Positions 1 through 7,271 of a stretch of DNA of 64,000 nt are shown one piece after another. The DNA comes from Lachnospiraceae bacterium UBA3692. Its GTDB lineage: Bacteria; Bacillota; Clostridia; Lachnospirales; Lachnospiraceae. The translations under genes were made by a program, and so were the position numbers. Under the pieces are notes generated by a model that saw only the letters and a list, made by a program, of their open reading frames with translations, had not been told where the DNA came from and searched no databases. Numbering within the stretch: position 1 is the stretch's first letter; the number at the start of each line of letters is the position of its first letter. The stretch covers positions 63,264 to 127,263 of the forward strand of contig DFIR01000012.1 of assembly GCA_002372815.1 (NCBI GenBank), in the 5' to 3' direction.

Positions 1-9
1 GGCCCGCGC

Positions 10-918
10 GTGAGCAGACCGGTACTGATCGCCATCTGCGCCGGACTCTTCCTCCTGAGCGCGTTCCTGTTCTACAGAAGTATCCATATCTATTCGGAAC
101 CCACGTGCACGGAGCCGGCTGTCTGCAAGATCTGCGGAAAGATCGGACAGGCGGCGCTCGGACATGCCTGGAATCCGGCGACCTGCACAGAGCCGGAGAT
201 CTGCAGCCGCTGCGGCGCGACGCAGGGATCCTTCCTGGGGCATGACTTCCTGGACGCGACCTGCACGGAGCCGGAGACCTGCAGCCGGTGCGGCGAGACG
301 CAGGGTCAGCCTCTGGGCCACGACTATGCCGACGCGACCTGCACGGAGCCGGGGACCTGCAGCCGGTGCGGCGCAACGACCGGCACGGCGCTGGGGCACG
401 ACTATGCCGAGGCGACCTGCACGGAGCCGAAGACCTGCAAGCGCTGCGGCGCGACGACCGGCAGCGCGCTGGGACACAGCTGGAAGGACGCGACCTATGA
501 CAAGCCGAAGACCTGCAGCCGGTGCGGCGAGACGCAGGGCAATGTCAAGGGCTACGTCTCCGGCAGTGAGCTGGCCAAGGGCGAGTGGTCCGAGGGGACG
601 TTCACGCTGCAGGACTTCAATACGCATGCATGGCTGCTGGACAATCCTCTGAAGAAATGCCGGAAGATCACGATCAGCCTGACGATCACGGAGGTCTCGA
701 AGGGGAGCGCCAACACGACCTGGGGCTTCTATGTCCGTTCCGGCAACAGCTGGAAGGAGGCCGGCCGGTTTACGGTCAGCGAGATCAACAAGGAATATAA
801 GAACACCTTCAAGATCAGCCCTTCCATGGATGTGGACGCGTTCATGTTCGAGCCGATCTCCCGCCGGGAGATCTCCTGGAGGTCCAGCTACCGGTTCTAT
901 GAGGCACAGGTGGACTGA
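10..918 (+). CDS. Membrane-anchored Cys-rich repeat protein (possibly 5'-partial)
   Basis: The protein has 302 residues from a GTG start, but the frame stays open to the window edge and no ribosome binding site is visible, so the true start may lie upstream. Residues about 4-25 form a hydrophobic anchor. Residues about 30-175 carry six tandem repeats of the type TCTEPETCSRCG followed by a short stretch ending in LGH, each holding three Cys (C-x5-C-x2-C) and a His, a pattern suited to metal binding or disulfide knots. The last repeat has lost its first Cys. The C-terminal 120 residues are non-repetitive and look beta-rich. Function is not recognised. A hairpin terminator follows, so it is probably transcribed separately from the kinase gene downstream. 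Confidence 0.7.
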   Translation: MSRPVLIAICAGLFLLSAFLFYRSIHIYSEPTCTEPAVCKICGKIGQAALGHAWNPATCTEPEICSRCGATQGSFLGHDFLDATCTEPETCSRCGETQGQPLGHDYADATCTEPGTCSRCGATTGTALGHDYAEATCTEPKTCKRCGATTGSALGHSWKDATYDKPKTCSRCGETQGNVKGYVSGSELAKGEWSEGTFTLQDFNTHAWLLDNPLKKCRKITISLTITEVSKGSANTTWGFYVRSGNSWKEAGRFTVSEINKEYKNTFKISPSMDVDAFMFEPISRREISWRSSYRFYEAQVD

Positions 919-925
919 GATATAT

Positions 926-945
926 GGACCAGGAAGGTCCTTTTT
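926..945 (+). terminator. Short intrinsic terminator after the Cys-rich repeat gene
   Basis: A five-base-pair stem GGACC/GGTCC with a 5-nt loop is followed directly by TTTTT. The stem is short, so termination may be leaky. Confidence 0.5.
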
Positions 946-969
946 CTCCGAAAAACAGATGCATTTGAT

Positions 970-997
970 TTGAAAAAACAGACAGATACGGTATCAT
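970..997 (+). promoter_or_regulatory. Probable sigma-A promoter of the secretion locus
   Basis: TTGAAA (970-975) and TATCAT (992-997) are separated by 16 bp. It sits between the upstream terminator and the first kinase gene. A perfect 6-bp hairpin (GGCCGC-ACAG-GCGGCC, 1007-1022) lies between the AAGGTGGG ribosome binding site and the GTG start at 1026 and would bring the two closer when folded. Confidence 0.5.
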
Positions 998-1025
998 AAA
1001 AAGGTGGGCCGCACAGGCGGCCGCA

Positions 1026-2090
1026 GTGATACGGGCAGTGCAGAGATTTGTGAGGGCAGCAGTGGATTGGGAGAGTGCACTCTGGCCGGAATGGTCACTG
1101 GCGGAAGAGATCGGGGCCGGTTCGTTCGGCCGTGTTTATAAGATCCGGCGCAGGGACGTCGGAGGTGAATATCTGGCGGCACTGAAGGTCATCACGATCC
1201 CGGACCCTCAGGCCATTCTCAGGATGCGCGGTGCGGGCATGAGCGATGCCGGCATCAGCGCATACAGTCAGCGTACAATTCAGAATATTTCCAAAGAGAT
1301 CGCCCTGATGGAGAGACTGAAAGGGCATTCCCATATCGTTTCCTATGAAGACCACAGGATCGTCCGGAGAACGGACGGTCCCGGTTTCCATATCCTTCTG
1401 CGGATGGAGCTGCTGACGGGCCTGGACAGGTACCTGGACCTGCAGCGATGTGACGAGCGGACAGCGGTCAGGATCGGCATGGATCTGTGCGACGCCCTGG
1501 TCTATCTGGAGAAGGAGAAGGTCGTCCACAGGGACATCAAGGTGTCCAATATTTTTGCGACGTCGCACGGGGATTTCAAGCTCGGGGACTTCGGCATCGC
1601 CGGCAGCTACGAAGGCGCAGAGGCGGGCGTGTGGTCGGGCGGAACGAAGGCCTATATCGCGCCGGAATCCTATTTCCGCAAGACGGCGGACCGGCGCTCC
1701 GACATCTACTCGCTGGGCATGGTCCTCTACCGGCTGATGAACAGAGGGGAGGCGCCTTTCTCGGAGTCCGGCGCGGGCAGGACAGGGATGTCAGGGATGT
1801 CGGGCATGACCGGGGGACCGGGGAGCATGCCCTCCGGGAGCGACAGACGGCTCTCAGGGGAACCGCTGCCGGTGCCGGCGACGGCCTCGGTGGACTTCGC
1901 CAGGATCATCCTGAAGGCCTGCAGCTACGAGGCGGACGCGCGGTACGCCTGCGCTGCCGATATGCTGGAGGACCTGCGGAAGCTGGAAGCGGGGCGCGAC
2001 CGGCGCAGCAGGGAAGAAAAAGTGCAGGAAGAGAAGAGCAGGGAAGAGACCGTGCGGAGGAAGTTCTTCGCGAAGGCCGGGGATCTCTGA
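1026..2090 (+). CDS. Ser/Thr protein kinase (soluble)
   Basis: A Hanks-type kinase of 354 residues. Visible motifs are the glycine loop GAGSFGRVYK (30-39), HRDIKVSN (catalytic Asp 170), DFG (188-190) and an APE motif (IAPESYF). All catalytic residues look intact and there is no transmembrane segment, so it should act in the cytosol. A Gly/Met/Ser-rich insertion (GMSGMSGM and following, about 255-280) lies in the C-lobe. The extreme C-terminus FFAKAGDL resembles that of the kinase at 5229-6257. The start is GTG; another GTG at 1038 is possible. Likely targets are FHA proteins such as the EssC-like ATPase at 8635 (inference). Confidence 0.9.
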   Translation: MIRAVQRFVRAAVDWESALWPEWSLAEEIGAGSFGRVYKIRRRDVGGEYLAALKVITIPDPQAILRMRGAGMSDAGISAYSQRTIQNISKEIALMERLKGHSHIVSYEDHRIVRRTDGPGFHILLRMELLTGLDRYLDLQRCDERTAVRIGMDLCDALVYLEKEKVVHRDIKVSNIFATSHGDFKLGDFGIAGSYEGAEAGVWSGGTKAYIAPESYFRKTADRRSDIYSLGMVLYRLMNRGEAPFSESGAGRTGMSGMSGMTGGPGSMPSGSDRRLSGEPLPVPATASVDFARIILKACSYEADARYACAADMLEDLRKLEAGRDRRSREEKVQEEKSREETVRRKFFAKAGDL

Positions 2091-2118
2091 TAAGCAATGA
2101 CAGAAATGGAGAAGCATT

Positions 2119-2634
2119 ATGGTAAGCAGTGACGGCATGGGTGTCATCATCGCGGTGATCGTACTGATCGTCGCCGTCGCCCTTCTCATCATGATCCGGA
2201 AGAAGGAGAAGAAGCCCGGAGGCGGCACATCGAGCACCGCGTCCGGCGGAAGATCCGGCGGCGCCGCGGGTGGCGCCGGGACAGGAGGCACTTCGGGCGG
2301 CGGTGCGCACGGAGGTGTGTCCGGCGGTACTTCCGGAGGCACTTCCGGTGGCACGTCCGGCGGCAGAAGCGGTACGTCCGGGGGAAGCTTCGGCGGCGGA
2401 GGCGGCAGTTTCGGCGGCAGAGGCGGTACATCCGGCGGCAGCGGATCGTCCGGCAGCAGGCTCCGCGAGAGCAGCTTCAGCGGCTCCGGCGGAGAGGGCA
2501 GGGACCGCTCGCAGGACGAAGTGGATGTGATCTATGTCGACAGTGAGCGCAGAGGCCGCTGGGTCTGCAGGAACTGCCAGTGTGAGAACGATTATGGAAA
2601 CGACACCTGCATCGTGTGCGGGGAGAAGAGGTGA
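2119..2634 (+). CDS. Single-pass membrane protein with Gly/Ser-rich linker and RanBP2-type zinc finger
   Basis: The protein has 171 residues. Residues about 6-25 form one transmembrane helix, followed by a Lys-rich stop-transfer segment and about 90 residues of Gly/Ser/Thr repeats (GGTSGGTSGG style). The C-terminal 25 residues read RGRWVCRNCQCEN, then about ten residues, then C-x2-C, matching a RanBP2-type zinc finger (W-x-C-x2-C...N...C-x2-C). It is followed 2 nt later by another zinc-ribbon membrane protein. The exact role is unknown. A long flexible linker with a terminal zinc finger suggests tethered protein binding at the secretion complex. Confidence 0.75.
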   Translation: MVSSDGMGVIIAVIVLIVAVALLIMIRKKEKKPGGGTSSTASGGRSGGAAGGAGTGGTSGGGAHGGVSGGTSGGTSGGTSGGRSGTSGGSFGGGGGSFGGRGGTSGGSGSSGSRLRESSFSGSGGEGRDRSQDEVDVIYVDSERRGRWVCRNCQCENDYGNDTCIVCGEKR

Positions 2635-2636
2635 CC

Positions 2637-3440
2637 ATGTACTGTGACCGATGCGGAAATCCCGTCTCGAGGGAACAGAGGGCATGCCCGAAATGCGGCA
2701 CGCCGGTCCGGATCGAGGACCTGAACGGCGGCTTCTACCGGATCGTCAGCCGGCAGGAGGCAGAGACCGGGGGACAGGCGGCGCGCGCGGCGCAGAATGC
2801 CGCGGGTACCGGCGCTCCGGCGGCAGGCGCTGCGGGGCGTGATCCGGCCCGGGACGCGGCGGCGGACCAGCTGCGGGCTGCGAAACAGCAGCTGCAGGAG
2901 AAGGATACAGCCCTGCAGAAGGCGGAGCTGCTCCGGAAAGTGCTCCTGATCGCCTGCGGGGTGCTGCTGCTTCTGCTGCTGATCCAGACGATCCGGGCGG
3001 GGATCTACAAGGGAAGAGCGGCGAAGGCGGCGGAGACGCCGTCGTTCTACGACACGGAGCGGTCCGGGGAGACAGAGACGCAACCGGGACTGCAGGATCC
3101 CTCCGGGGTGCAGGACACTCCCGGAGTGCAGGATACTCCCGGCGTGCAGGATCCCGCCGGAACGCAGGATTTCCTGCAGCCGCAGGGACCCGGGCCGCAG
3201 CAGGCGCCCGGCATTCAGGAGGCACCCGGCATCCAGCAGGCACCCGACATCCAGGAGGCGCCCGGAATACCGCAGGGCAGCGGGGATACCGGATCGGACT
3301 ACTTCCAGTCGACCGGGGCTGTGACGCAGGAATCCGCGGAGAGCACCGAGGACCGGATCCGCACACAGAACCAGATCCTCGGGGATTTCGATGCGTTCAA
3401 GGAGGCGGCTTCCCGGCCGGGAATGTCCGGAGAGGACTGA
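2637..3440 (+). CDS. Zinc-ribbon, single-pass membrane protein with PGVQD repeats
   Basis: I chose the ATG at 2637, behind AGAAGAGGTGA and just after the previous stop, over an upstream in-frame GTG. It gives 267 residues starting MYCDRCGNPV, a classic N-terminal zinc ribbon (C-x2-C...C-x2-C). A heptad-like segment (QLRAAKQQLQEKDTALQKAE) is followed by a Leu-rich transmembrane helix at about 105-122. The presumed outer part is built from degenerate repeats (TPGVQD, APGIQE) rich in Pro and Gln. The tail (TEDRIRTQNQILGDFDAFKEAA) looks helical. Function is unknown. The layout of a cytosolic zinc ribbon, one helix and an extended exterior recurs in this locus. Confidence 0.75.
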   Translation: MYCDRCGNPVSREQRACPKCGTPVRIEDLNGGFYRIVSRQEAETGGQAARAAQNAAGTGAPAAGAAGRDPARDAAADQLRAAKQQLQEKDTALQKAELLRKVLLIACGVLLLLLLIQTIRAGIYKGRAAKAAETPSFYDTERSGETETQPGLQDPSGVQDTPGVQDTPGVQDPAGTQDFLQPQGPGPQQAPGIQEAPGIQQAPDIQEAPGIPQGSGDTGSDYFQSTGAVTQESAESTEDRIRTQNQILGDFDAFKEAASRPGMSGED

Positions 3441-3511
3441 TCCGCCGGGGCGGAGATCTTTGAAACAGGTACACAGCAGCAGTTATTGAGTGATAGAGAA
3501 GGAGCGAAAAA

Positions 3512-4198
3512 ATGGCCAGCAATTACAGGATGACCTACAGTGTGGATCTGGTGTTCTGCATCGACGTGACGATGAGCATGGACCACATTCTGGATACGGT
3601 GAAGCAGAACGCGCTGAACTTCTACAGGGACTTCCAGCATCTGATGGAGGTCAAGCACAAGAAGGTCGAGTCGCTCAGGGTGCGCATCGTCGCGTTCCGG
3701 GACTACTACTATGACCGGGACGAGGCCATGGCGGTGACGGACTTCTTCCGGCTGCCGGAGCAGGCGGAGGACTTCCGGATGTGCGTGGAGTGCATCGAGC
3801 CGAAGGGCGGCGGGGATGACCCGGAGGACGGCCTGGAGGCGCTGGCCTACGCGATCAAGTCGGACTGGGACCAGTCCGCGCTGAAGAAGCGGCAGGTCAT
3901 CGTCGTGTGGTCCGACGAGGGGACGCACGATCTGGGCTTCGGCCGCAGCGCCGCCAACTATCCGAACGGCATGGCGGCGGATTTCAACGAGCTGACCCAG
4001 TGGTGGGGAAGCCGGCGCAGCCCGGGGCACATGGAGGAGTCCGCCAAGCGTCTCATCCTCTTCACCCCTGACAAGCCGGGGTGGTCGCAGATCCGCGACA
4101 ACTGGAACAACGTGATCCACTATGAGTCGGAAGCGGGCAGCGGCCTGCAGGACTGCGACTACGACCAGATCCTGAGCGCGATCTGCAATTCGATCTGA
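3512..4198 (+). CDS. von Willebrand factor A (vWA) domain protein, TerY-like
   Basis: A 228-residue, single-domain soluble protein. VDLVFCIDVTMSMDHI carries a MIDAS-like D-x-T-x-S motif. Further features of the fold are VRIVAFRDYYYDR, a GGGDDPEDGLEAL segment that could supply the MIDAS Thr/Asp loop, and QVIVVWSDEGTHD. It lies just upstream of a PP2C phosphatase and a kinase, the gene trio known as the TerY-P triad in Ter systems, so it probably scaffolds or senses metal-dependent binding there. Its first six residues MASNYR are identical to those of the C-type-lectin protein at 7272. Confidence 0.8.
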   Translation: MASNYRMTYSVDLVFCIDVTMSMDHILDTVKQNALNFYRDFQHLMEVKHKKVESLRVRIVAFRDYYYDRDEAMAVTDFFRLPEQAEDFRMCVECIEPKGGGDDPEDGLEALAYAIKSDWDQSALKKRQVIVVWSDEGTHDLGFGRSAANYPNGMAADFNELTQWWGSRRSPGHMEESAKRLILFTPDKPGWSQIRDNWNNVIHYESEAGSGLQDCDYDQILSAICNSI

Positions 4199-4212
4199 GG
4201 ATGTCCTGAGGA

Positions 4213-5217
4213 ATGGGCAAGAACAATTCTTTTTCGGAGAAGCTGGATACGATCTTCCTGCTGTGCGGGGAGTGGGTCGAGGGCCAGGGGGAGGACTGCT
4301 ACTGCAGTTCGCTCGGCGCGGACAGCGCGCTGTCCGGGGTGTTCGATGGCTGCGGCGGCATCGGCGCGCGCAGCTACCGCTCTTTCGGGATGCACACGGG
4401 CGCCTACATGGCCTCCCGGGTCGTCAGCGGCGCCGTCTACGAGTGGTACCGGCGCGAGATGGCGGACGGCTGGCGGGAGCAGCCGCAGATGGTGCAGGAG
4501 ATCCGGAAGTCGATCGACAGAGCTTACCACGCGTGCGGCACTTACGCGCAGGAGCGGATGAAGATCCGCGGGTCGCTGGTGCGGGATTATCCCACGACAG
4601 CGGCCGTCGCGCTGGCACATGAGGAGGGAAAGGACATCGTGCTGGACATCCTGTGGGCCGGGGACTCCAGGGTCTATCTGCTCACGCCGCGGGGACTGCT
4701 GCAGGCGACGGCGGACGACGTGGAGGGCAGCGACGCGATGGAGAACCTGCAGGACGACGGCGCGATGACGAACGTGCTGTCCTCCGACGGGAAGTATGTC
4801 CTGCATCACCGGCGCGTGCGGTCCGACCGGCCGTTCATGGTGATCACGGCGACGGACGGGTGCTTCGGCTACTACCACTCGCCGATGGAATTCGAGAACG
4901 TGCTCCTGCAGTCGCTCACACGGGCCCAGTCGCCGCTGGCCTTTCAGACCGCGCTCAACGGCGCGTTCCGGGAGGTGGCGGGCGACGACTACACGTTCGG
5001 CCTGATGAGCTTCTTCTTCGGGAGCTTTGAGAATACGAGGGAGCAGTTCCGGGAGCGGGCGCGGTACATGCAGACCGCCTACGCGGACTGTCTGCCGGAC
5101 GGGGACAGTGTGCCGGACGGCGAGGTCCTGCGGCAGCGCTGGCTGGAGTACCGGAAAGGCTATTCGGCACTGCTAAAAGATACAGAGAAGAGGACCTCTG
5201 CGCAGAGGGAAGAGTGA
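4213..5217 (+). CDS. PP2C-family Ser/Thr protein phosphatase
   Basis: The protein has 334 residues. Motifs expected of metal-dependent PPM phosphatases are visible: GVFDGCGG (metal-binding Asp and Gly of motif DGxGG), ILWAGDSRVYLL (GDSR), and MVITATDGCFGYY (late metal Asp). It should remove phosphates placed by the kinases in this locus. It is 15 nt downstream of the vWA gene and 11 nt upstream of a kinase gene, so the three are surely co-transcribed. A C-terminal basic helical tail (REQFRERARYMQ and following) extends beyond the minimal domain. Confidence 0.85.
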   Translation: MGKNNSFSEKLDTIFLLCGEWVEGQGEDCYCSSLGADSALSGVFDGCGGIGARSYRSFGMHTGAYMASRVVSGAVYEWYRREMADGWREQPQMVQEIRKSIDRAYHACGTYAQERMKIRGSLVRDYPTTAAVALAHEEGKDIVLDILWAGDSRVYLLTPRGLLQATADDVEGSDAMENLQDDGAMTNVLSSDGKYVLHHRRVRSDRPFMVITATDGCFGYYHSPMEFENVLLQSLTRAQSPLAFQTALNGAFREVAGDDYTFGLMSFFFGSFENTREQFRERARYMQTAYADCLPDGDSVPDGEVLRQRWLEYRKGYSALLKDTEKRTSAQREE

Positions 5218-5228
5218 ACAGGTAAGGC

Positions 5229-6257
5229 ATGAGTGAGTTTCTGAATCAATATCTGCTGGAAGAGCCCTTTCAGAACAAAGACGCGGGTTTCTCCCGCTGG
5301 ACATACGCGAGACGGAAGGGGAAGGATTATTTCCTGAAGGAATTCATGGACCCCGTGTATCCGGCGGACGGGTCGCTGAGCGCCGCCCTGATGCAGGACC
5401 GGATCGCGGACTGCCGCGAGTACGAGGACAAGAAGAGGCGCCTCTACGAGGCCATCAACGCCTATTCCGACGGGAATGCTGTGCGGATCTCGGAGTTTTT
5501 CCGCAGTGGTTCCCATTATTATATCTCCATGAACCGGGTCCGGAGCGCGGAGGCGCTGCCGGATGACCGGACGGACCCCGACCTGCGCATGCGGCTCACG
5601 TACTGCACCGCGCTGGCGCACAGCCTGATGTCGCTCCACGAGGCGCACATCGTGCACGCGGACCTGAAGGAGACCAACATCCTGCCCCAGAAGACCGTGA
5701 CCGGCAGCTATGTGGGCAAGATCATCGACTATGACGGGAGTTTCTTCGAAAATGAGCCCCCGCACCCGGACGACATGGGCGGGGACCAGGTGTATATGGC
5801 GCCGGAGACCTGCCTGTACATGCTGGAGGAGCCGGCGGACGTCACCTGCAAGGTGGACGTCTTCGCGGCGGGGATCCTCTTCCACAAGTACCTGACCGGC
5901 GAGATCCCCGGCTTCGACACGGAGGAGTACGCGTATCTGCACGAGGCGGTCCTGGACGGCAGGGAACCGGAACTGTCACCGGCACTGCCCGACCCGCTGC
6001 GGCGGATGATCCGGGCGATGCTGTCGGAGGATCCCGGCGCGAGGCCTTCGATGCAGGAGGTGTTCCGGGAGCTCCGGGCCTATATGTTCCACAGGTTCGG
6101 GATCGGCACGCCGCCCTCCGGGGAGGAGGATGTGACGATGCCGGCGGGCGCCGCCGACTGGATCGACCCCGACATCGCGAAGATGAAGAAAGAAAAGGCG
6201 GTCGAGGAGAAGCCCCGCGACCCGGCGGGATTCTTCAAGCGGGCCGGAGACCTGTAA
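5229..6257 (+). CDS. Ser/Thr protein kinase, divergent (third member of the TerY-P-like triad)
   Basis: The protein has 342 residues. The catalytic loop HADLKETNIL keeps the Asp and Asn, the metal motif is DYD rather than DFG (IIDYDGSFF), and YFLKEF supplies the ATP Lys. The glycine-rich loop is not recognisable, so nucleotide binding may be unusual, as in TerP-type kinases. VYMAPE is present. The C-terminus (GFFKRAGDL) closely matches the tail of the kinase at 1026-2090 (FFAKAGDL), suggesting a shared docking or phosphorylation peptide. No membrane segment. Confidence 0.85.
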   Translation: MSEFLNQYLLEEPFQNKDAGFSRWTYARRKGKDYFLKEFMDPVYPADGSLSAALMQDRIADCREYEDKKRRLYEAINAYSDGNAVRISEFFRSGSHYYISMNRVRSAEALPDDRTDPDLRMRLTYCTALAHSLMSLHEAHIVHADLKETNILPQKTVTGSYVGKIIDYDGSFFENEPPHPDDMGGDQVYMAPETCLYMLEEPADVTCKVDVFAAGILFHKYLTGEIPGFDTEEYAYLHEAVLDGREPELSPALPDPLRRMIRAMLSEDPGARPSMQEVFRELRAYMFHRFGIGTPPSGEEDVTMPAGAADWIDPDIAKMKKEKAVEEKPRDPAGFFKRAGDL

Positions 6258-6299
6258 CAGGCCCTTTCCACAGGGCGGAGGACGGAAGAGGAGCGGCAT

Positions 6300-7250
6300 A
6301 TGGCGTTCGATTTTCTGGGTTTAGGTGCCCGGGGAGGGGCCCGGGACGGACACGCGCGGGAGCCGGAACAGACCGGAAGGACTTCCGGACCGGATGCGCG
6401 GCGCGAAGGACTGCAGGAACTGGGGGAGTGGTATCTGCGCGCGCACGGCGCGGACGCGGAGCCGGAGGCGATGGAGATCATCCGGAGGATCCGGGCGGCG
6501 GAGAACCGCTTCCGCCCGGGCGGGAAGAAGATCTGCCCTTACTGCGGGAAGCTTCTGGAAGATGAGATGGTCTTCTGCATCTACTGCGGGCATAAGCAGA
6601 CGGCGGAAGAGGCGCAGCGGGAAGCCCCGGCTGCGGCAGCTCCGGCAGTGACGGCGGCAGCAACTGCGGCGGCAGGAACCGCTGCGGATGCGGGAACCTC
6701 CATGTTCACGGAGGAGGAGTTCGGCTCGATGTTCGCGGAGGACGGGGACCTGTCCATGTTTGCGGATGAGAGCCCTGTATCTGCGGCGGAGGAAGCGGCC
6801 GGCCGGCCCGCGGAGGGAGTTCCGGTGAAAGAGCAGGCGCCTGTGCCTGCATCTCCGGCAGCACCTGCCGCTGAGGCAGCGGCAGCCGCGGAGCAGGAGA
6901 AGGAGCAGGCGGCGCGCAGAAAGAAGGCGCAGGGCTTCTTCCGGGCCCCCTCCCTGGAGGGGAAGACGGAGCCCCCGCATCCCGCGGAGCCGGCACAGCC
7001 GGCTGCGGATGACAGCCCGGAGGAGCTGACACAGCCCGCGGAGGAGCCGCCTTATACAGAAGAGCAGCAGATTCCTTTCTTCGGACAGACGGACGACGAG
7101 AAGACGCCTGTGGATGACAGCGACACGTATTTTGCCGGGTTTGTGCCGGAGGAGAAGGCGGCGGAGCGCAGACTTGTCTGTGACAGGTGCGGCAGTCCCG
7201 TGGGACCGGATGACCTGTTCTGCACGGAATGCGGGAACCGCCTGAAATAA
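6300..7250 (+). CDS. Protein with two zinc ribbons separated by an Ala/Glu-rich disordered region
   Basis: The protein has 316 residues. Zinc ribbon 1 (ICPYCGKLLEDEMVFCIYCG, about 76-95) and zinc ribbon 2 at the very C-terminus (LVCDRCGSPVGPDDLFCTEC) frame a long Ala/Pro/Glu-rich linker. The linker contains short acidic-hydrophobic segments (MFTEEEFGSMFAEDGDLSMF) and an FF-containing basic patch (KAQGFFRAPSL). No membrane helix is present. It sits directly after the kinase gene. Zinc-ribbon proteins accompany vWA/PP2C/kinase triads in Ter systems, so an adaptor or substrate role is plausible. Not otherwise recognised. Confidence 0.7.
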   Translation: MAFDFLGLGARGGARDGHAREPEQTGRTSGPDARREGLQELGEWYLRAHGADAEPEAMEIIRRIRAAENRFRPGGKKICPYCGKLLEDEMVFCIYCGHKQTAEEAQREAPAAAAPAVTAAATAAAGTAADAGTSMFTEEEFGSMFAEDGDLSMFADESPVSAAEEAAGRPAEGVPVKEQAPVPASPAAPAAEAAAAAEQEKEQAARRKKAQGFFRAPSLEGKTEPPHPAEPAQPAADDSPEELTQPAEEPPYTEEQQIPFFGQTDDEKTPVDDSDTYFAGFVPEEKAAERRLVCDRCGSPVGPDDLFCTECGNRLK

Positions 7251-7271
7251 AGGCGGTCGGGAGGCATAGCA

